Assembly (NCBI GenBank): GCA_028554755.1
Contig: JAPTOF010000003.1
Location: 26,700,001-26,764,000, forward strand
Direction: 5' to 3'
From: Cordia subcordata
Taxonomy: Eukaryota; Streptophyta; Magnoliopsida; Boraginales; Cordiaceae
DNA length: 64,000 nucleotides
Both the position numbers and the translations under genes were made by a program. Positions 11,607 to 23,222 of this stretch are shown here, piece after piece. Each line of letters begins with the position of its first letter. Position 1 is the stretch's first letter. Below the pieces are notes generated by a model, which ran no database searches, was not told the origin of the DNA, and saw nothing but the letters and a program-made list of their open reading frames with translations.

Positions 11607-12326
11607 ATGGAATCAATCAACAAAACTCAAATTAAGCACTTATTTCTCGCGCTTGTCAAAAGGATGGAGAGTCATGAGAGCTTCAGTATAGCAAACCCAA
11701 TACAAAAGGAAGCCAAAAAAGAAGCTTCGGGCAGCAGCGCAAGTAAGAAGAAGGCAACAGCAGGGCGTTCAAGAAAAGGGTGCATGAGAGGAAAAGGAGG
11801 TCCTGAAAACGCACTCTGCACTTACAGAGGCGTAAGGCAAAGGATTTGGGGCAAATGGGTCGCTGAAATCCGCGAGCCAAATCGTGGCGCGCGGATCTGG
11901 CTCGGCACCTTCAATACATCTCTGGAAGCCGCTCGGGCTTACGACGACGCGGCCCGTAGACTCTACGGGCCGAGTGCTAAACTTAACTTGCCTGTAGAAG
12001 ATCAATATCCATGCCCTTCTATCCCCAGCTCCATCTCCAACAATGGCACGAGCTATCATCAAGACATTTGCACCTGCCTAGGCAGTGATTTCTACGTTCC
12101 AGAGGTTTGTGAAGAAAGCATTAATGGGAACCCTGTACTTGACGAGGCATCGATTTTTAGAGATGTGAATGGAGAATATGCGCTCTCGGAGACTCCAGCT
12201 CCGAGCTTGCTCGACGACGAACAACATTTGAATTGGCCACAATTTCCTGTGGACAACACCTTCCGTAATTGTATTGATGGTGGAGAGTTTGGTTTCGACC
12301 CGCAGGTGCAATGGGGGGGCATTTAA
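11607..12326 (+). CDS. DREB2-type AP2/ERF transcription factor
   Basis: Intronless 239-aa nuclear factor expected to bind DRE/CRT elements (core CCGAC) in drought or heat response. A basic stretch ([12 protein letters not shown], about residues 48-58) is a likely nuclear localisation signal and runs into RGKGGPEN, the DREB2 group signature. One AP2 domain spans about residues 72-129 ([20 protein letters not shown] to [10 protein letters not shown]). Domain position 14 is Val (residue 85) and position 19 is Glu (residue 90), the DREB rather than ERF signature. The C-terminal half is acidic and probably activating, ending [12 protein letters not shown]. It resembles DREB2 members such as DREB2D, but orthology is unproven. 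A CTATAAAC just upstream of the first ATG raises the possibility that transcription begins later and translation starts at residue 20 (ATG at 11664). Confidence 0.93.
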   Translation: MESINKTQIKHLFLALVKRMESHESFSIANPIQKEAKKEASGSSASKKKATAGRSRKGCMRGKGGPENALCTYRGVRQRIWGKWVAEIREPNRGARIWLGTFNTSLEAARAYDDAARRLYGPSAKLNLPVEDQYPCPSIPSSISNNGTSYHQDICTCLGSDFYVPEVCEESINGNPVLDEASIFRDVNGEYALSETPAPSLLDDEQHLNWPQFPVDNTFRNCIDGGEFGFDPQVQWGGI

Positions 12327-15300
12327 TGGGTTACAATTTTGATGTCACTCTCTTAAAATGTTATAAAAGGGTTTCAATATATCAGGTAGTGTTGTGGTTC
12401 ATGCATATGATGTGTATTGATTGGTTTGCATGCTTTTAGTTCTAGCTTGCCCTTTTATTCGTTATATTTTCGTTTCTCAAGGACTTCTTTTATCGTTCAA
12501 GCTTCCTTTGCTTACAAATTGTGAGAATTAGCTGTGGGTTTTCTCTCCTTCTTCTTCTAGGTTTTAGTCTTTCCTTTGTATCATATGAAATGTTGAATGG
12601 TGCTTTATAGAGCCAACCTGATCATAAAATGAAGTAGTTATATTTATATATACATTTCACTCTTGCGATGCACGGATTGTAATGTTAATTTGATAGTATC
12701 AAATTCAATGTTATCAATTTAGATTATATATGAAGTAATTTAAATTATCTGACTTCTCACAAATAAAATCTATGATACATTCTTAATCTAAATAAAAATT
12801 TTTTTCACACTAATGTCTCTCGTATCTCAACTCGCGAGTCATCATTTCATCATAAATTGGAGATATGGATAATGTATATAGTTCAAGGGAGTGTTTGGAC
12901 TTTAACCAAAAATTCATGGAGGAAAATAGATTTAACTCATGAAAAATTGTTATCACGGTTATTGAATATATAGTAGATTTATTCCAAAGAGAATTATGGA
13001 TATAGGTAAAGAGTTATACTATGTAAAAAATTTTTTTTTTTTTTATGATTTTTGTTGCATTGTTGGTGTATCGTGGTTCCTTATAACAAAAATGCTACTG
13101 CCCACTTAAAAACAAAAATTACATAAATCCGTGGTCTTAATCATAAATCGGAGGGATTATACATTACCGCATTACAAGACATAAGTATACGCTCAATATC
13201 AAAAGTTAAACTAAGCACTTTAAGAACTGTTCACCACTTAAGTATTATGCATTTTCAGTAAACAAAGACTATAAAATTTATGAATAAATAGCATAAAAAT
13301 TATGAACAAATACGTTAATTAAATTGTTCACAACTTTTTAATTATTTGTTCATAATAAATTAGTTCACTATTTAACATGTATTTGTTCATTACTTTTACA
13401 AATACATATATACAAAAATACATTGAGGCACACAGATCTAGATAGTATTAATATTATGAATAAATAGTATTAATATTTTAAACAAACAGTATTAATATTG
13501 TAAATAAAGATAGAGAAGTACGAAAAGGTATGATGGTGAATAAGCATAGTATAAGTTCAATATCATTTCAAAAAATAATGCTGCAAAGTATTCTAGTATC
13601 ACATTTGTATATGGCCACCTTAGAAAAGCGCAAGTTTTACACAACCAAAGCTCCCCTTGACTCCACGCAGCAAGAGTAGACAAATACCTAACAAACTTTG
13701 CGATTCGCGAGCTTTTCTAAAGCTAAAATTAAAGTTTCGATGCACATTACATATGGCTACAATAAAGCGGTAAGCAATAACCTTTTTATAGAATAACCTT
13801 GTTAAATGGTCAAAAAATTAAAAAAAAAAGGCTAAAAAACATTTATGATAGGATAGAAAGGCTTTTTATCCATTAAAAATAACTGCTCCTTTCTCTTGAA
13901 TGACTAAATAACCTCTCTAAAATAACTGTTCCTTTCTCTTGAATCACTAAGTAACCTCTCTCTCTTCATTTATCTCTCTCTCTTCATTTCTGTCCCTTGA
14001 AATAATCAAGTCATCATTATGCACTATACATATTTTTCTCTCCTTAATTGTTAATTGTATTTGCCAATTTTTTAATTTAAAAAATCACTTTTCTTTTATT
14101 TTTTTAGACTTTGGTTCCATAATTTCATATAAATTCTTTTCTAAAAAATTATTCATAAAATAAAAGTAATCTCATACAATCATCCATAATAAATGATGGT
14201 GCTCAAGATTTGTGTTATAAACCTTTACATCGCAATATTAAAATCATAATTTAAGTTCATAAAATGTTCATATAATTTACAAGAATTTAATAGATAATTG
14301 TTATAATATTTATGTTATTGTGAGAAATCATTTATATTTATCTTTTCAGATGCAACAATTTTTTAAGTTGTTACTTAGGTAGAAAATAGATAAAATGTTG
14401 CTTAACCATTTTTTACACATTAGAAGTGTGAGAGTCAAGTGGAATAATCTTTTTTAATCATAAAAGACAAAGCTATGCACTAGCAAAGAAATTGACTACA
14501 AATTTTTTCTTTAATAGAGAAATATAATAGTGAAAAAAATACATAACAATAATATAGACAGGAAATAAGCTAAGATATAAAAATAGGATAAAAAAATAAA
14601 ATAAGAAGTAAGGCTTGGATAAGGAAAGAAAAGCTAAAATAAGGCATTAATAATAAGATAGGGGGAAAAAGCTAAAATAATAAATACTAGTTTGAAAAGT
14701 TAAAATTGTGATTTTTTTTTTACAAAAACTAATTTAAATATTAAAAGTTAATGTGAGAGACTTTTTACCGAACAATAAAACAAAAAGAAATGGTGAGAAG
14801 TGGTGTTTTTATTATGTCAAAACCTTAAAAGATAATTTAAAATTTATTTTTAGGTGTTACTGGCCAACGTTTAATTTTAGAATGTCTATTAAAGTAGTTA
14901 CTAAAAATTTAATTGTACTAATACTTCATCGTCATCACCACCATCGACATCATAAGCATATATTTAATTATATATTTCATTAATTATTGTTTGTATCTAT
15001 AGTATATTATATATAAAGTTATATTTTAAATACTAAGAGTGCCACATAAACATTTTGGAGTTTTTGTGCAATGACACACCATTAATTATCATTCACCATA
15101 ATGAATCTTACTTCTCTCAATTTTTTTAACTTTTTGACTCTCAAACATAATGATATTGTTTGAGTAAAAATAAAATTACATAATTAACCATATTGGTGTA
15201 AATTATACATATAGCTAAATTCATAACAACTTTTTTTTTAATTTTATAAAAAATGAATCTTCCCTAATTATTGATCATGAACATAGACTTTTATAAGATT

Positions 15301-15343
15301 AACTAATTGAACAAAAACCTACCTATTCTTTTTTACTTTCCTC
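12327..15343. other. Gene-poor AT-rich intergenic DNA
   Basis: No coding region recognised. The sequence is strongly AT-rich with low-complexity runs. At about 13260-13500 short motifs such as GTTCATAA, GAATAAATAGT and GTATTAATAT recur, a pattern often left by degraded transposons. No RNA gene could be supported. Confidence 0.5.
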
Positions 15344-15620
15344 CACTACTAGAAAATTTCAAATTAGATACAGAAGAATCCATCGCTAAACCTCATTTAG
15401 TGATGAATTAGTGATGGAAAATAGGGGTCGCTAAATTAATCGTATCTAAATATGATTCAGTCGATATTTTGTCCCTATATTAAAAAACAACCCACTTTCG
15501 TCACCAATTCGTCGCAAATTAGCGACGAGAAATCCATTGCTAAATAGAGTCAGATTAACAACCAAAGAAAAGTTTGTTAATTAGAAACGGATATTTTGGT
15601 TGCCAATTAGAGCTCTAACA
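15344..15620 (+). mobile_element. CACTA (En/Spm-type) element terminus
   Basis: The string CACTACTAGAAAATTTC at 15344 is the stereotyped end of plant CACTA transposons. It is followed by subterminal repeats of the type TTAGCGACGA/TCGTCGC and TAGTGATGAA, also typical of that superfamily. The matching inverted terminus (ending TAGTAGTG) was not found nearby, so this is a truncated or rearranged copy; the right boundary is arbitrary. Confidence 0.6.
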
Positions 15621-15914
15621 ATTTTAATTTTTTTCCCTTCCTTTAGATTTATAATAATATCCTCCAGTGAAAAATTAAATTTAATAATTCACCACATAAA
15701 CTTAATAATATTATTGGTGTATATTTAAACACATCCATTTTTTTTCCTTGTTCGAATATGAAAATAGTGTCACTTATATATCCACATCCTAATTAGATTT
15801 GTGATAATATTTTTTCTCTCTTATCCCTATCTCTTTCTCTCTCCTCTCTTTCACTTGGCACACACTCTCTCTTCTCCCTCTCTCTCTCTCTTGAATCATT
15901 TCATATTACTGTTA

Positions 15915-16603
15915 GTGCGTGTTCGACAACAGCTTTTCAAGTAACGTTTAGCGTTTTGACTGGTTAAAACACTATTTTGCTAAATTATTGCTATTCAGTA
16001 AACTAGCGTTTCAAGTAGCTTTTAATGTTTCAACTAACGTTTCTTAAAAGCTAAAAATTTTAACGTTTCAGGTAGCTTTTAGCTTTTTATTTTTTTTTAC
16101 AATTCTACCTTTTTTGTATTTTTTTTTTCTTTTTCCAATCTCTCTCTATATTTTTATCTTTTCTTTCACAAATATAAATAAGAAATAATATAAAAATAAA
16201 TTTCAATTTCTATATAATCAACATTACTAAAAGCATAAATTTTATTAGTACATTTTTTTAACAAAATAATTTTGAATCTATTAAAATTAATTTTTGTAAT
16301 ATTGATATAAATGTTTTATCAAAAAATTAATTATACTTAATATTAAAATATGATTATGAAAATAAATATCTAATTGTGAAATATATTATATTATTTCTAT
16401 ACTAGTTATAGTAATTACATTTATCATAATAACAATAACATGATATCAATGTCTTTTTACGTCATTTAACATTCATCAGCTAATCTAACAGTTAATTTTA
16501 CCGAATACATTTTGGTCAATCAGTTAGTTAAACTGCTATCCGCTAACAGCTAAAATACAATAGCTACCAGCTACTCCAACAACTACATTTGCCGAACAGG
16601 CCC
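15915..16603. mobile_element. PIF/Harbinger (Tourist-like) non-autonomous element
   Basis: Ends are inverted repeats: GTGCGTGTTCGAC on the left and GGGCCTGTTCGGC as the reverse complement of the right end. Both are flanked by TTA (15912-15914 and 16604-16606), the PIF/Harbinger target site. Subterminal regions contain repeated AGCTTTTA/AACGTTT motifs. At 689 bp with no reading frame it is non-autonomous. Confidence 0.7.
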
Positions 16604-16744
16604 TTAACCCCTTGTACTTCCACCACCACCACGAACTTTTACCCCTCCAAGACTCATACACACACATATAACTTGATAAATGAATTGCCAGTATGTGAAT
16701 GGAAGGTTTAGTTATTATGGACATTGTATATAACTTGACATACT

Positions 16745-16781
<37 letters not shown>

Positions 16782-19407
16782 GTACATATGGATATATACA
16801 AGACACACAAATGTTAATCAATCCATTGGAATTTAGAAAGAAAGATTCATCAATTGAGGTTGAATGTTTAATGATGAAAGAGAAAAGAAAAAGTTTAACT
16901 CAAATTAAAAATTTTAACTTTTTCATTATCGATAAAATAGACTACAATAGACATGTTAAAATTACCAATTAATTCCTATTTGGACCATTTTGGTTAAATT
17001 ATTTTGGCCGCAATTTTTTTTTCCTTTATGGAATTAAGCACAAACACTCATATTAAAAGATAGAGGATCAAATCATTATTTTATTATAACTAAAAGCGCA
17101 CGAATTACCACTCATATTTTATAAATTGCCTTTTCCTACTCGTCTCGTGGTTGATTCGTTTTTCTTTGTTATTCTCACTTCCAACTTAATTTCTGATACT
17201 TATAAAATTCAAATTCGAATCATTATTCTTAAAAAATTTTAGTCACTGAAATTATTTCTTAATTTCACGCGATCATTGACTCCGCAAAAAGTAAGAGATT
17301 ATCTGTGCGCGTCAACTGTAACGAAGATATTTTGGGGACAGCGACCATTGTCGTGTGGCAAGTTACAACTTTTCTTGACTGCTATGATTACTTTTATACT
17401 ATGTTTGAATTGAGGGGATGGGAGGAAGGGAATTGACTGGGAGGAATTTAAGGATCCTTTTTCTTATTTGGATAGAAAGGATTTGGAAAAATAAGATTTA
17501 GAGTAGATTGGTCTAGTTATTTTGTTTCTTTTAATATTAATTCTCCCAAATTGAAAGGAAATGAAGAGAGAGGATTTTTTAATTGTAATGACTTTTCTAT
17601 TATTTATTTTATGTTTAAATATAAAATTAATAAAGGGTATAAATATTTATTTAAATAAAAAATTCATCTCTTACTTCCATTTCCTTTCAATCCAAATAAA
17701 CAAAAACTACAATATTTTATAAACCTTTTTTTCACAAATTTTTTCAATCCAAACAATAATTAATCCTTTTCTCTCCTTATTTTTATAATCCCATCATTTC
17801 CTTTCCTTTATTAAACTCTCCAGATTAATCCTTAGCAAGTTGCTTCGCCCACCAAAAGAAGAGAAAACTATTGGCAAGTTGCAATTTTATTAAGAGCAGA
17901 AGCAAACTTATCGCAGCCGGTGTCCCATCAAGTTGCCATCACGCAAGCAATTGTCTCGACAGAAGATCAAGAGATTCACAGATTCCGTGTCCCATACTTA
18001 TTTACCAACTAATTTGCGGTTGATTTGGTTAGGTCAGCCGTTGAAACTTGAGGCAAAATATTCTTGCAGGATTGTGTTCTTCCAAAGTTTGGTACACTCA
18101 TGTTTTAAAAAAAAAAAAAAGTAGATATAATCTGACTTTCTCTCTCCTCTCCTTTCTTCCTTCTTCTCCAATCATCATGCTACCACCAAGCTATCATACT
18201 GCAAGCTTCAGGCTCTTTTCATTGCTGTTTCTTGTTGTAGTTTCAAACATTTTAGATCATAATTCATGATAGCACCACCACCAAATAAGTCTTTACGTCG
18301 TCGCCTTGCTCATTGTGTGTAAATGTGCACGTGCATGTGCTCATTCTGTAAGAGTGTGTGCATATGTGATTGTATTTTGTATCTGTGTGTGAGTATAGTG
18401 AACAAATAGTTATGGCATAATTAACAAATATTTGATATATGTATGTATGTATATGTATATAAGTATATATATATATATATGTATATAAGTTAGTGAACAA
18501 ATAGTTGTATAATAGTGAGCGAATAACATTGAATAAACAATTGTGAGGTAATAAACAAATAGTTGTAGGATAGTGAAAAAATATTTAATGTGCATGAACA
18601 TTAGTATGTAAACATTAGCACATACCATTCATATACAGAAGGAGCACACTGCTAAAGGACCATGATATAAGGTCCTGAAACTTGATCCCTTGACTCATCC
18701 ATAAATCATATTTATTCATATTAGATTTAATATGTACAAATTATTAATAAAATTATTATAAATTTAAAAGTAATTTATATCTGTTAAATTTGATGTTTGT
18801 AATAAGAAAATTTTCATTAACATGAATGAACACTTACAACTCAGTTTGAATCTTAACAAACCCATTTGAAGTAACATAAGATCTATGTCCTTGGTGGACC
18901 TTTTGTTCAACTTGTTGCTTTGTAAGGGTGGAAGAAAAGACATGCTAATAAGGATACGTAAAGAAAAATATATGTGCAACATAACAACTTGCAATTTTAA
19001 TACTAATTTACATTATCTAAAACATATTCTTATCATATGCATCAGTTTTTTGCAACCACTAGGACTTAATTGCCTCCTAATATAGAATAATAAATAATAT
19101 AAAAGGGTAATAGACTTTATAATTGAGATATCTCATACTACATTTTGTATTTGCATTAAAATTTGTGGGGAAGTCACAAAATTCCGTATCTTTGTGAATA
19201 ACAAATATTATGTTACATCAAACTGCAAAGCAATCAAATTTTGAGACTAGATCAGATATTTGCACACAATAATTGTGAATGAAGCAACAATATATTCGAA
19301 TCAATTTCCAATAATTTGCCTTAGCCCAAGCTATCATGCCTTGATATCAATCGGGAACAAGAATCTTTCCACATAGCTAACACACACTACCCAAGAATGC
19401 ATATCTC
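16604..19407. other. Intergenic region upstream of the small HSP 3' end
   Basis: No gene found. Contents include an AT microsatellite (about 16748-16775), a purine/pyrimidine-skewed segment (about 17400-17830) with roughly inverted GGAAGGGAATTG/CCTTTCAATCC ends that may be another MITE, and at 18400-18600 several copies of an AACAAATAGTTGTA-like motif interleaved with TATG/TATA runs. Confidence 0.45.
16748..16775. repeat. (AT)n microsatellite
   Basis: About 14 AT units in an AT-rich intergenic stretch. Confidence 0.9.
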
Positions 19408-19927
19408 TCAAGCAGCACTTGCAGGAACATGCAATGTTTCAGGCCTATCAGCAGGGTCAATAAAGAAACCCCTCCTCACAAAAGTCCTCGGCACCGTAAC
19501 TGTTAACACACCATCCCCATAACCAGCAGAGATGTTGTTAACATCCACCATGTTCGGAAGCCGGAACTTCCTCATGAAGCTTCTTGCCGGAGGCTGTTCT
19601 GATTCATCGGCAGCTTCCGTTCTTATGATCAGGTATCGGCCGTCCTCAACTTCCACTCTTATCTCCTCTTTCCTAACACCTGATGCACAAGAAAAGTATA
19701 CAAAAGATCAATTCTAGACCCGGAGTAGAAGGTAGGAACGTATCTAGAATATTTTATTTTTAGCGGGACTAATTAGATGTTTTGTGATTACCTGGGAGGT
19801 CAGCAGAATAAATGTGAGACTGGGGTGTCTCAGTCCAGTGGACATAATTTTCTGGGATGAAATGGTAAGGGAAAAGGAGAGGAGAGGTGAAGAAAGGAGA
19901 TGGATGATGGAATGAAAAGACGTCCAT
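19408..19927 (-). CDS. HSP15.4: Small heat shock protein, 15.4 kDa class V-like (HSP20 family)
   Basis: ATP-independent holdase chaperone of the alpha-crystallin family, probably cytosolic as no targeting peptide is visible. Two exons, 19927-19792 and 19679-19408, join in phase (donor CAG|GTAATC, acceptor CAG|GTGTTAGG) to give 135 aa, close to the remembered length of Arabidopsis HSP15.4. The N-terminus is [13 protein letters not shown]. The alpha-crystallin domain includes [20 protein letters not shown], then [18 protein letters not shown] and [12 protein letters not shown]. The tail [18 protein letters not shown] aligns with the HSP15.4 C-terminus and lacks the usual I-x-I motif of class I sHSPs. 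An intron within the domain is uncommon for class I but fits this class. No perfect heat shock element was identified upstream. Confidence 0.9.
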
Positions 19928-21323
19928 TTTTCTCTTCTTGGTTGAGGATTGATGGATGATGATGAGAGAGGACTTTGGAGTTGGTGGCTAATGAGTGAAT
20001 GCTAAAAAGGTGAAATGCCTTTTGCTCCATTTATATTGGTGGCCAGGCCTAGAAATGGAAAATGATTGGTTCCTTGCAATTGGAGGAAAATGATAGATTT
20101 TGACATAGCCATCTTATCATATTTCTAAATTATTCTTTTATTATTTTAAAATATTTAAATTAATTTTTTATATTTAAAAAATATAGTTCAATTAATATTT
20201 AGTAATCCAACAAATATAAATTGATTTTTAATGTTTTATAAGTTTATTCAAATTAATCCCCAACTTACTCAAAAAAATAAGTGAAACAATATGAACTGAT
20301 TTATTTAAATAATGTTTGTCTAATTACTGGGAACATATACCATCTTTCTCCGGGCCAAGATACACGTGATGTGCCAAACGAAAGATCTAATTATTAAGTG
20401 ACAAGTATGTCCTCGTCAACTGGGAACTCAAAGTTCAAGGGGAAAAATAAACATTTAAAATTCAGGATATTTATTTGGACCTGAGTTTTGAGAGCCTGGA
20501 TAGCACATGCACTTATACTACTCTTCTGATCATAATTATACGACTTCAGATATTATAATCTTACGAAAATGAACAGAAAAAATTAAAAATTTGTGTACTT
20601 AAATCATATTAAAGTACTCTAAAGCTATTTAATAGATAAAATCGACTAATATAAATTAGAAAATTTTCACTTATTTTTATTGAGGATCGTCTTCTATCTG
20701 ATTTCCCAGAGTTAAGAGGGGTTTGAGGGTGGAAATAACACATTAAGCAATAGAAATCAGGTTCAAAGAGAAGAATACTGCCTGACATCAAATTGTTTCT
20801 ATTGCTACGTTTCTCTCTATCTTGCAAGCTATCTCCTTATTATCCAGTGCCTTAAAAGGCAATTCAGTGGATGAAACCTCACTTTGCGCGGTCCAAAATT
20901 GAACCCATTTTAAATCTATTGTTCATGGTCTTACCTTATATTTCTATAAAAGACCATTTCTGCACGCAAAACTTTTTCGGACAGCCACAACCGACTCATG
21001 TCAAATAGACTTCTATTATTCGGACTCGGAGTATGATTGTTTCAACTTCAAGACTTTATAATGCACATACTAGATTCTTATTAGAATGATGAAAACTCGG
21101 GCCTGGTCCTGTTGTACTATGAAATTCACATCAAGCAGATCATTATAAATGTGTGACTTCACCAAAAGCATTGTTGCTTAGGCTCTGGAAAAGCATTGTT
21201 GCTTAGGCCCTGGATTGTTGTATTGCACATGAAATGTCAATAAAGAGCATGTTCCCCATAGCCTATCAAGAATAATCAGGCAAAGAAAGCAACTCACAGA
21301 ATGGAGAACTAGTGACTCATAGA
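19928..21323. other. Small HSP promoter side and 3' flank of the MYND gene
   Basis: A TATA-like motif on the minus strand (TATAAATGG, around 20029-20037) lies about 105 bp upstream of the small HSP start. Beyond it there is AT-rich DNA. A 25-bp tandem duplication (21164-21188, 21189-21213; one mismatch) lies near the probable 3'UTR of the MYND gene. No additional gene found. Confidence 0.45.
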
Positions 21324-23222
21324 TCATGTATTTACGCCCAGCACGAAACCGTTGCTGTATAAAGGAAGATTTGTAGAAATCTCATAAGTTCTCACTGGAG
21401 AACGGAAAGGATTTGGCGTTACAGGATAGCTAATATGCAGCCCAGCAGTGCGAAGAACTTGCTTCGCATTTGAGCATGAAATCTCAGACCGATCAGTGAA
21501 GAAGGCTGGAATTTCTCTGGATTTTATAAATTCAAGGGCCCCGCCCCAACTTGGGAAATTTTCAAGCCCGCAATTTAATGCCACAACCACATGAGGACTA
21601 GGCAGGAAAACAGCTTCCTCCTGATAAACGCCCCTTACAAGGTGTACCCTCACTCTACTACTAATTCCAGAACTTGTGCCTGATAAATTTGACGGAACCT
21701 CGGGCCCAATCATAATAATCTGTAGATTTCCAACACCATTAAGTAGGTGACCAATTTCTGCGAATGCTGGCATCCAATCTAATTCTCCCTCAGGGCCAAT
21801 GTAGTGAAGGATCCCCTCTTTGCCCTTCATTAGCAAATTCTTTGAATTGATATTGAGTGCAGTTAATATGTAATAAACTGTCAGGGGGTGAGAGAGAATG
21901 TCAGAGACAGGACTTGAGAGAGGCAGTGACCGAAGGTTATAGTACTCTAACCAACCAGAAAGAAGAATAGGGCCCGATGTTGCATCCCTTAGATGACTAT
22001 GAAAAGGTGAATCACGAGGGTACTCATCATCGTCTAATTCACCCCAGGAATCCCGAAGCTCACCTTTGTCAGGAAGAAGACCGTAAGGACAGTGGGAATA
22101 ACAACTGCACTTTCTTCTCCACATGCCCTTTTGGTGGACTTCTGCTGCTTCAAGCCATTTACATGGCTGTTCTGCTGAATTGGGGAACAAGAAAATTTTC
22201 ATTGCAAGCTCATCTTCTCTTTCCATCATGGCCCTGTAAAGACCGCAAATATCTCTGTGTGATGTCTGCCAGTGCTGGTGCTGGCAGGCAGAACTACAAT
22301 AAATCACGGCCCTACAATTACCACAACAAGTGGATTGCTCTCCATAAACAGCTTTCTCACACATCATGCACTGCCTCAAACTGCTCAATGAGTTTATCCT
22401 CACATCGGCAAAGGTCTCCTCTCTAGGTCGTTCCGAGTACTTTGTGGGAGTAGAGCTAGCTGTTGAGTTGTTCTTCTCCTTGTAGCCTTGACTAGGAGGG
22501 TGCGAGACTGTAACAGCTACGAGATCATTTCCTTTGGCCATTTCAGGAGGCCATTGAACATCAACTGTTTCAATAAACGGCTCAAACCAGATCGTTTTAG
22601 ACCACTTTGGACCAGCATTAACATCTTGCTGAAGCAGAGGGTGTACCAAAGATATGGCTTTCATAACAGCAAAGACAAACTTAAGCTCTTCAAGGGCAGG
22701 AGTTCTAAACTGAAGCTCACCAGTTGCCCTGCCCCGAGCAACATCAAAGACCGGGAACCTATCAGTCCCAGCAACCTCCAACGACAAAGATTTCACCATT
22801 TTCCTATTTGAAGATAACATCAAAGACTCCGCTTCGTAAGTCACCCTCAACACCTCAATATTGGGAACCCGAATTGTCTCCCTAGAACCAGTCATTTTCT
22901 CCGCATCACTTTGCGACCTAAACAAATGCAACCCCACATCCCCACCATCACCACCAATAATCTGAACACAGGTAAATAGCTGTTTCTTGCTAGACCAATC
23001 CGAATCCCTCCCTACCCTTATCCCAAAAAGATGTCCCGGTCGCAATCGTCTCCAAGGATCAGTCCTGTACAGAGCTGCAGCAGCTCTATATAAGAACTTA
23101 ATAAAAGGAGGAGCAATCCCATCCACTTTCATAAGGCATGTTCCTGAGCCAGGACCAAGACCTGGACCGGACCCAAACTGCTCTTGAAATCTACCAAACA
23201 CATTCTTCAGATGCACATCCAT
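21324..23222 (-). CDS. MYND-type zinc finger protein (plant ZMYND15-like)
   Basis: Single-exon protein of 632 aa from ATG 23222. The frame is open for 20 more codons upstream, but that extension begins with GTG and contains no ATG, and MDVHLKNVFGRFQEQFGSGP is the family's usual N-terminus, so the internal Met is chosen. A MYND finger spans about residues 285-326 with the Cys/His ligand pattern CMMCEKAVYGEQSTCCGNC, then CRAVIYCSSAC and HWQTSHRDIC. MYND domains mediate protein-protein contacts. The C-terminal third, including LSHPLTVYYILTALNINSKN and GGALEFIKSREIPAFFTD, resembles the conserved C-terminal region of MSS51-like MYND proteins. Molecular function in plants is unknown to me. It is divergently placed against SufB, sharing an upstream region with four TGGGCY motifs. 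Confidence 0.88.
   Translation of the reverse strand: MDVHLKNVFGRFQEQFGSGPGLGPGSGTCLMKVDGIAPPFIKFLYRAAAALYRTDPWRRLRPGHLFGIRVGRDSDWSSKKQLFTCVQIIGGDGGDVGLHLFRSQSDAEKMTGSRETIRVPNIEVLRVTYEAESLMLSSNRKMVKSLSLEVAGTDRFPVFDVARGRATGELQFRTPALEELKFVFAVMKAISLVHPLLQQDVNAGPKWSKTIWFEPFIETVDVQWPPEMAKGNDLVAVTVSHPPSQGYKEKNNSTASSTPTKYSERPREETFADVRINSLSSLRQCMMCEKAVYGEQSTCCGNCRAVIYCSSACQHQHWQTSHRDICGLYRAMMEREDELAMKIFLFPNSAEQPCKWLEAAEVHQKGMWRRKCSCYSHCPYGLLPDKGELRDSWGELDDDEYPRDSPFHSHLRDATSGPILLSGWLEYYNLRSLPLSSPVSDILSHPLTVYYILTALNINSKNLLMKGKEGILHYIGPEGELDWMPAFAEIGHLLNGVGNLQIIMIGPEVPSNLSGTSSGISSRVRVHLVRGVYQEEAVFLPSPHVVVALNCGLENFPSWGGALEFIKSREIPAFFTDRSEISCSNAKQVLRTAGLHISYPVTPNPFRSPVRTYEISTNLPLYSNGFVLGVNT

Noticed and set aside
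19830..20030. 66-aa minus-strand frame starting MEQKAFHLFSIHS
   Set aside because: Out-of-frame shadow over exon 1 of the small HSP, whose true frame starts at 19927.
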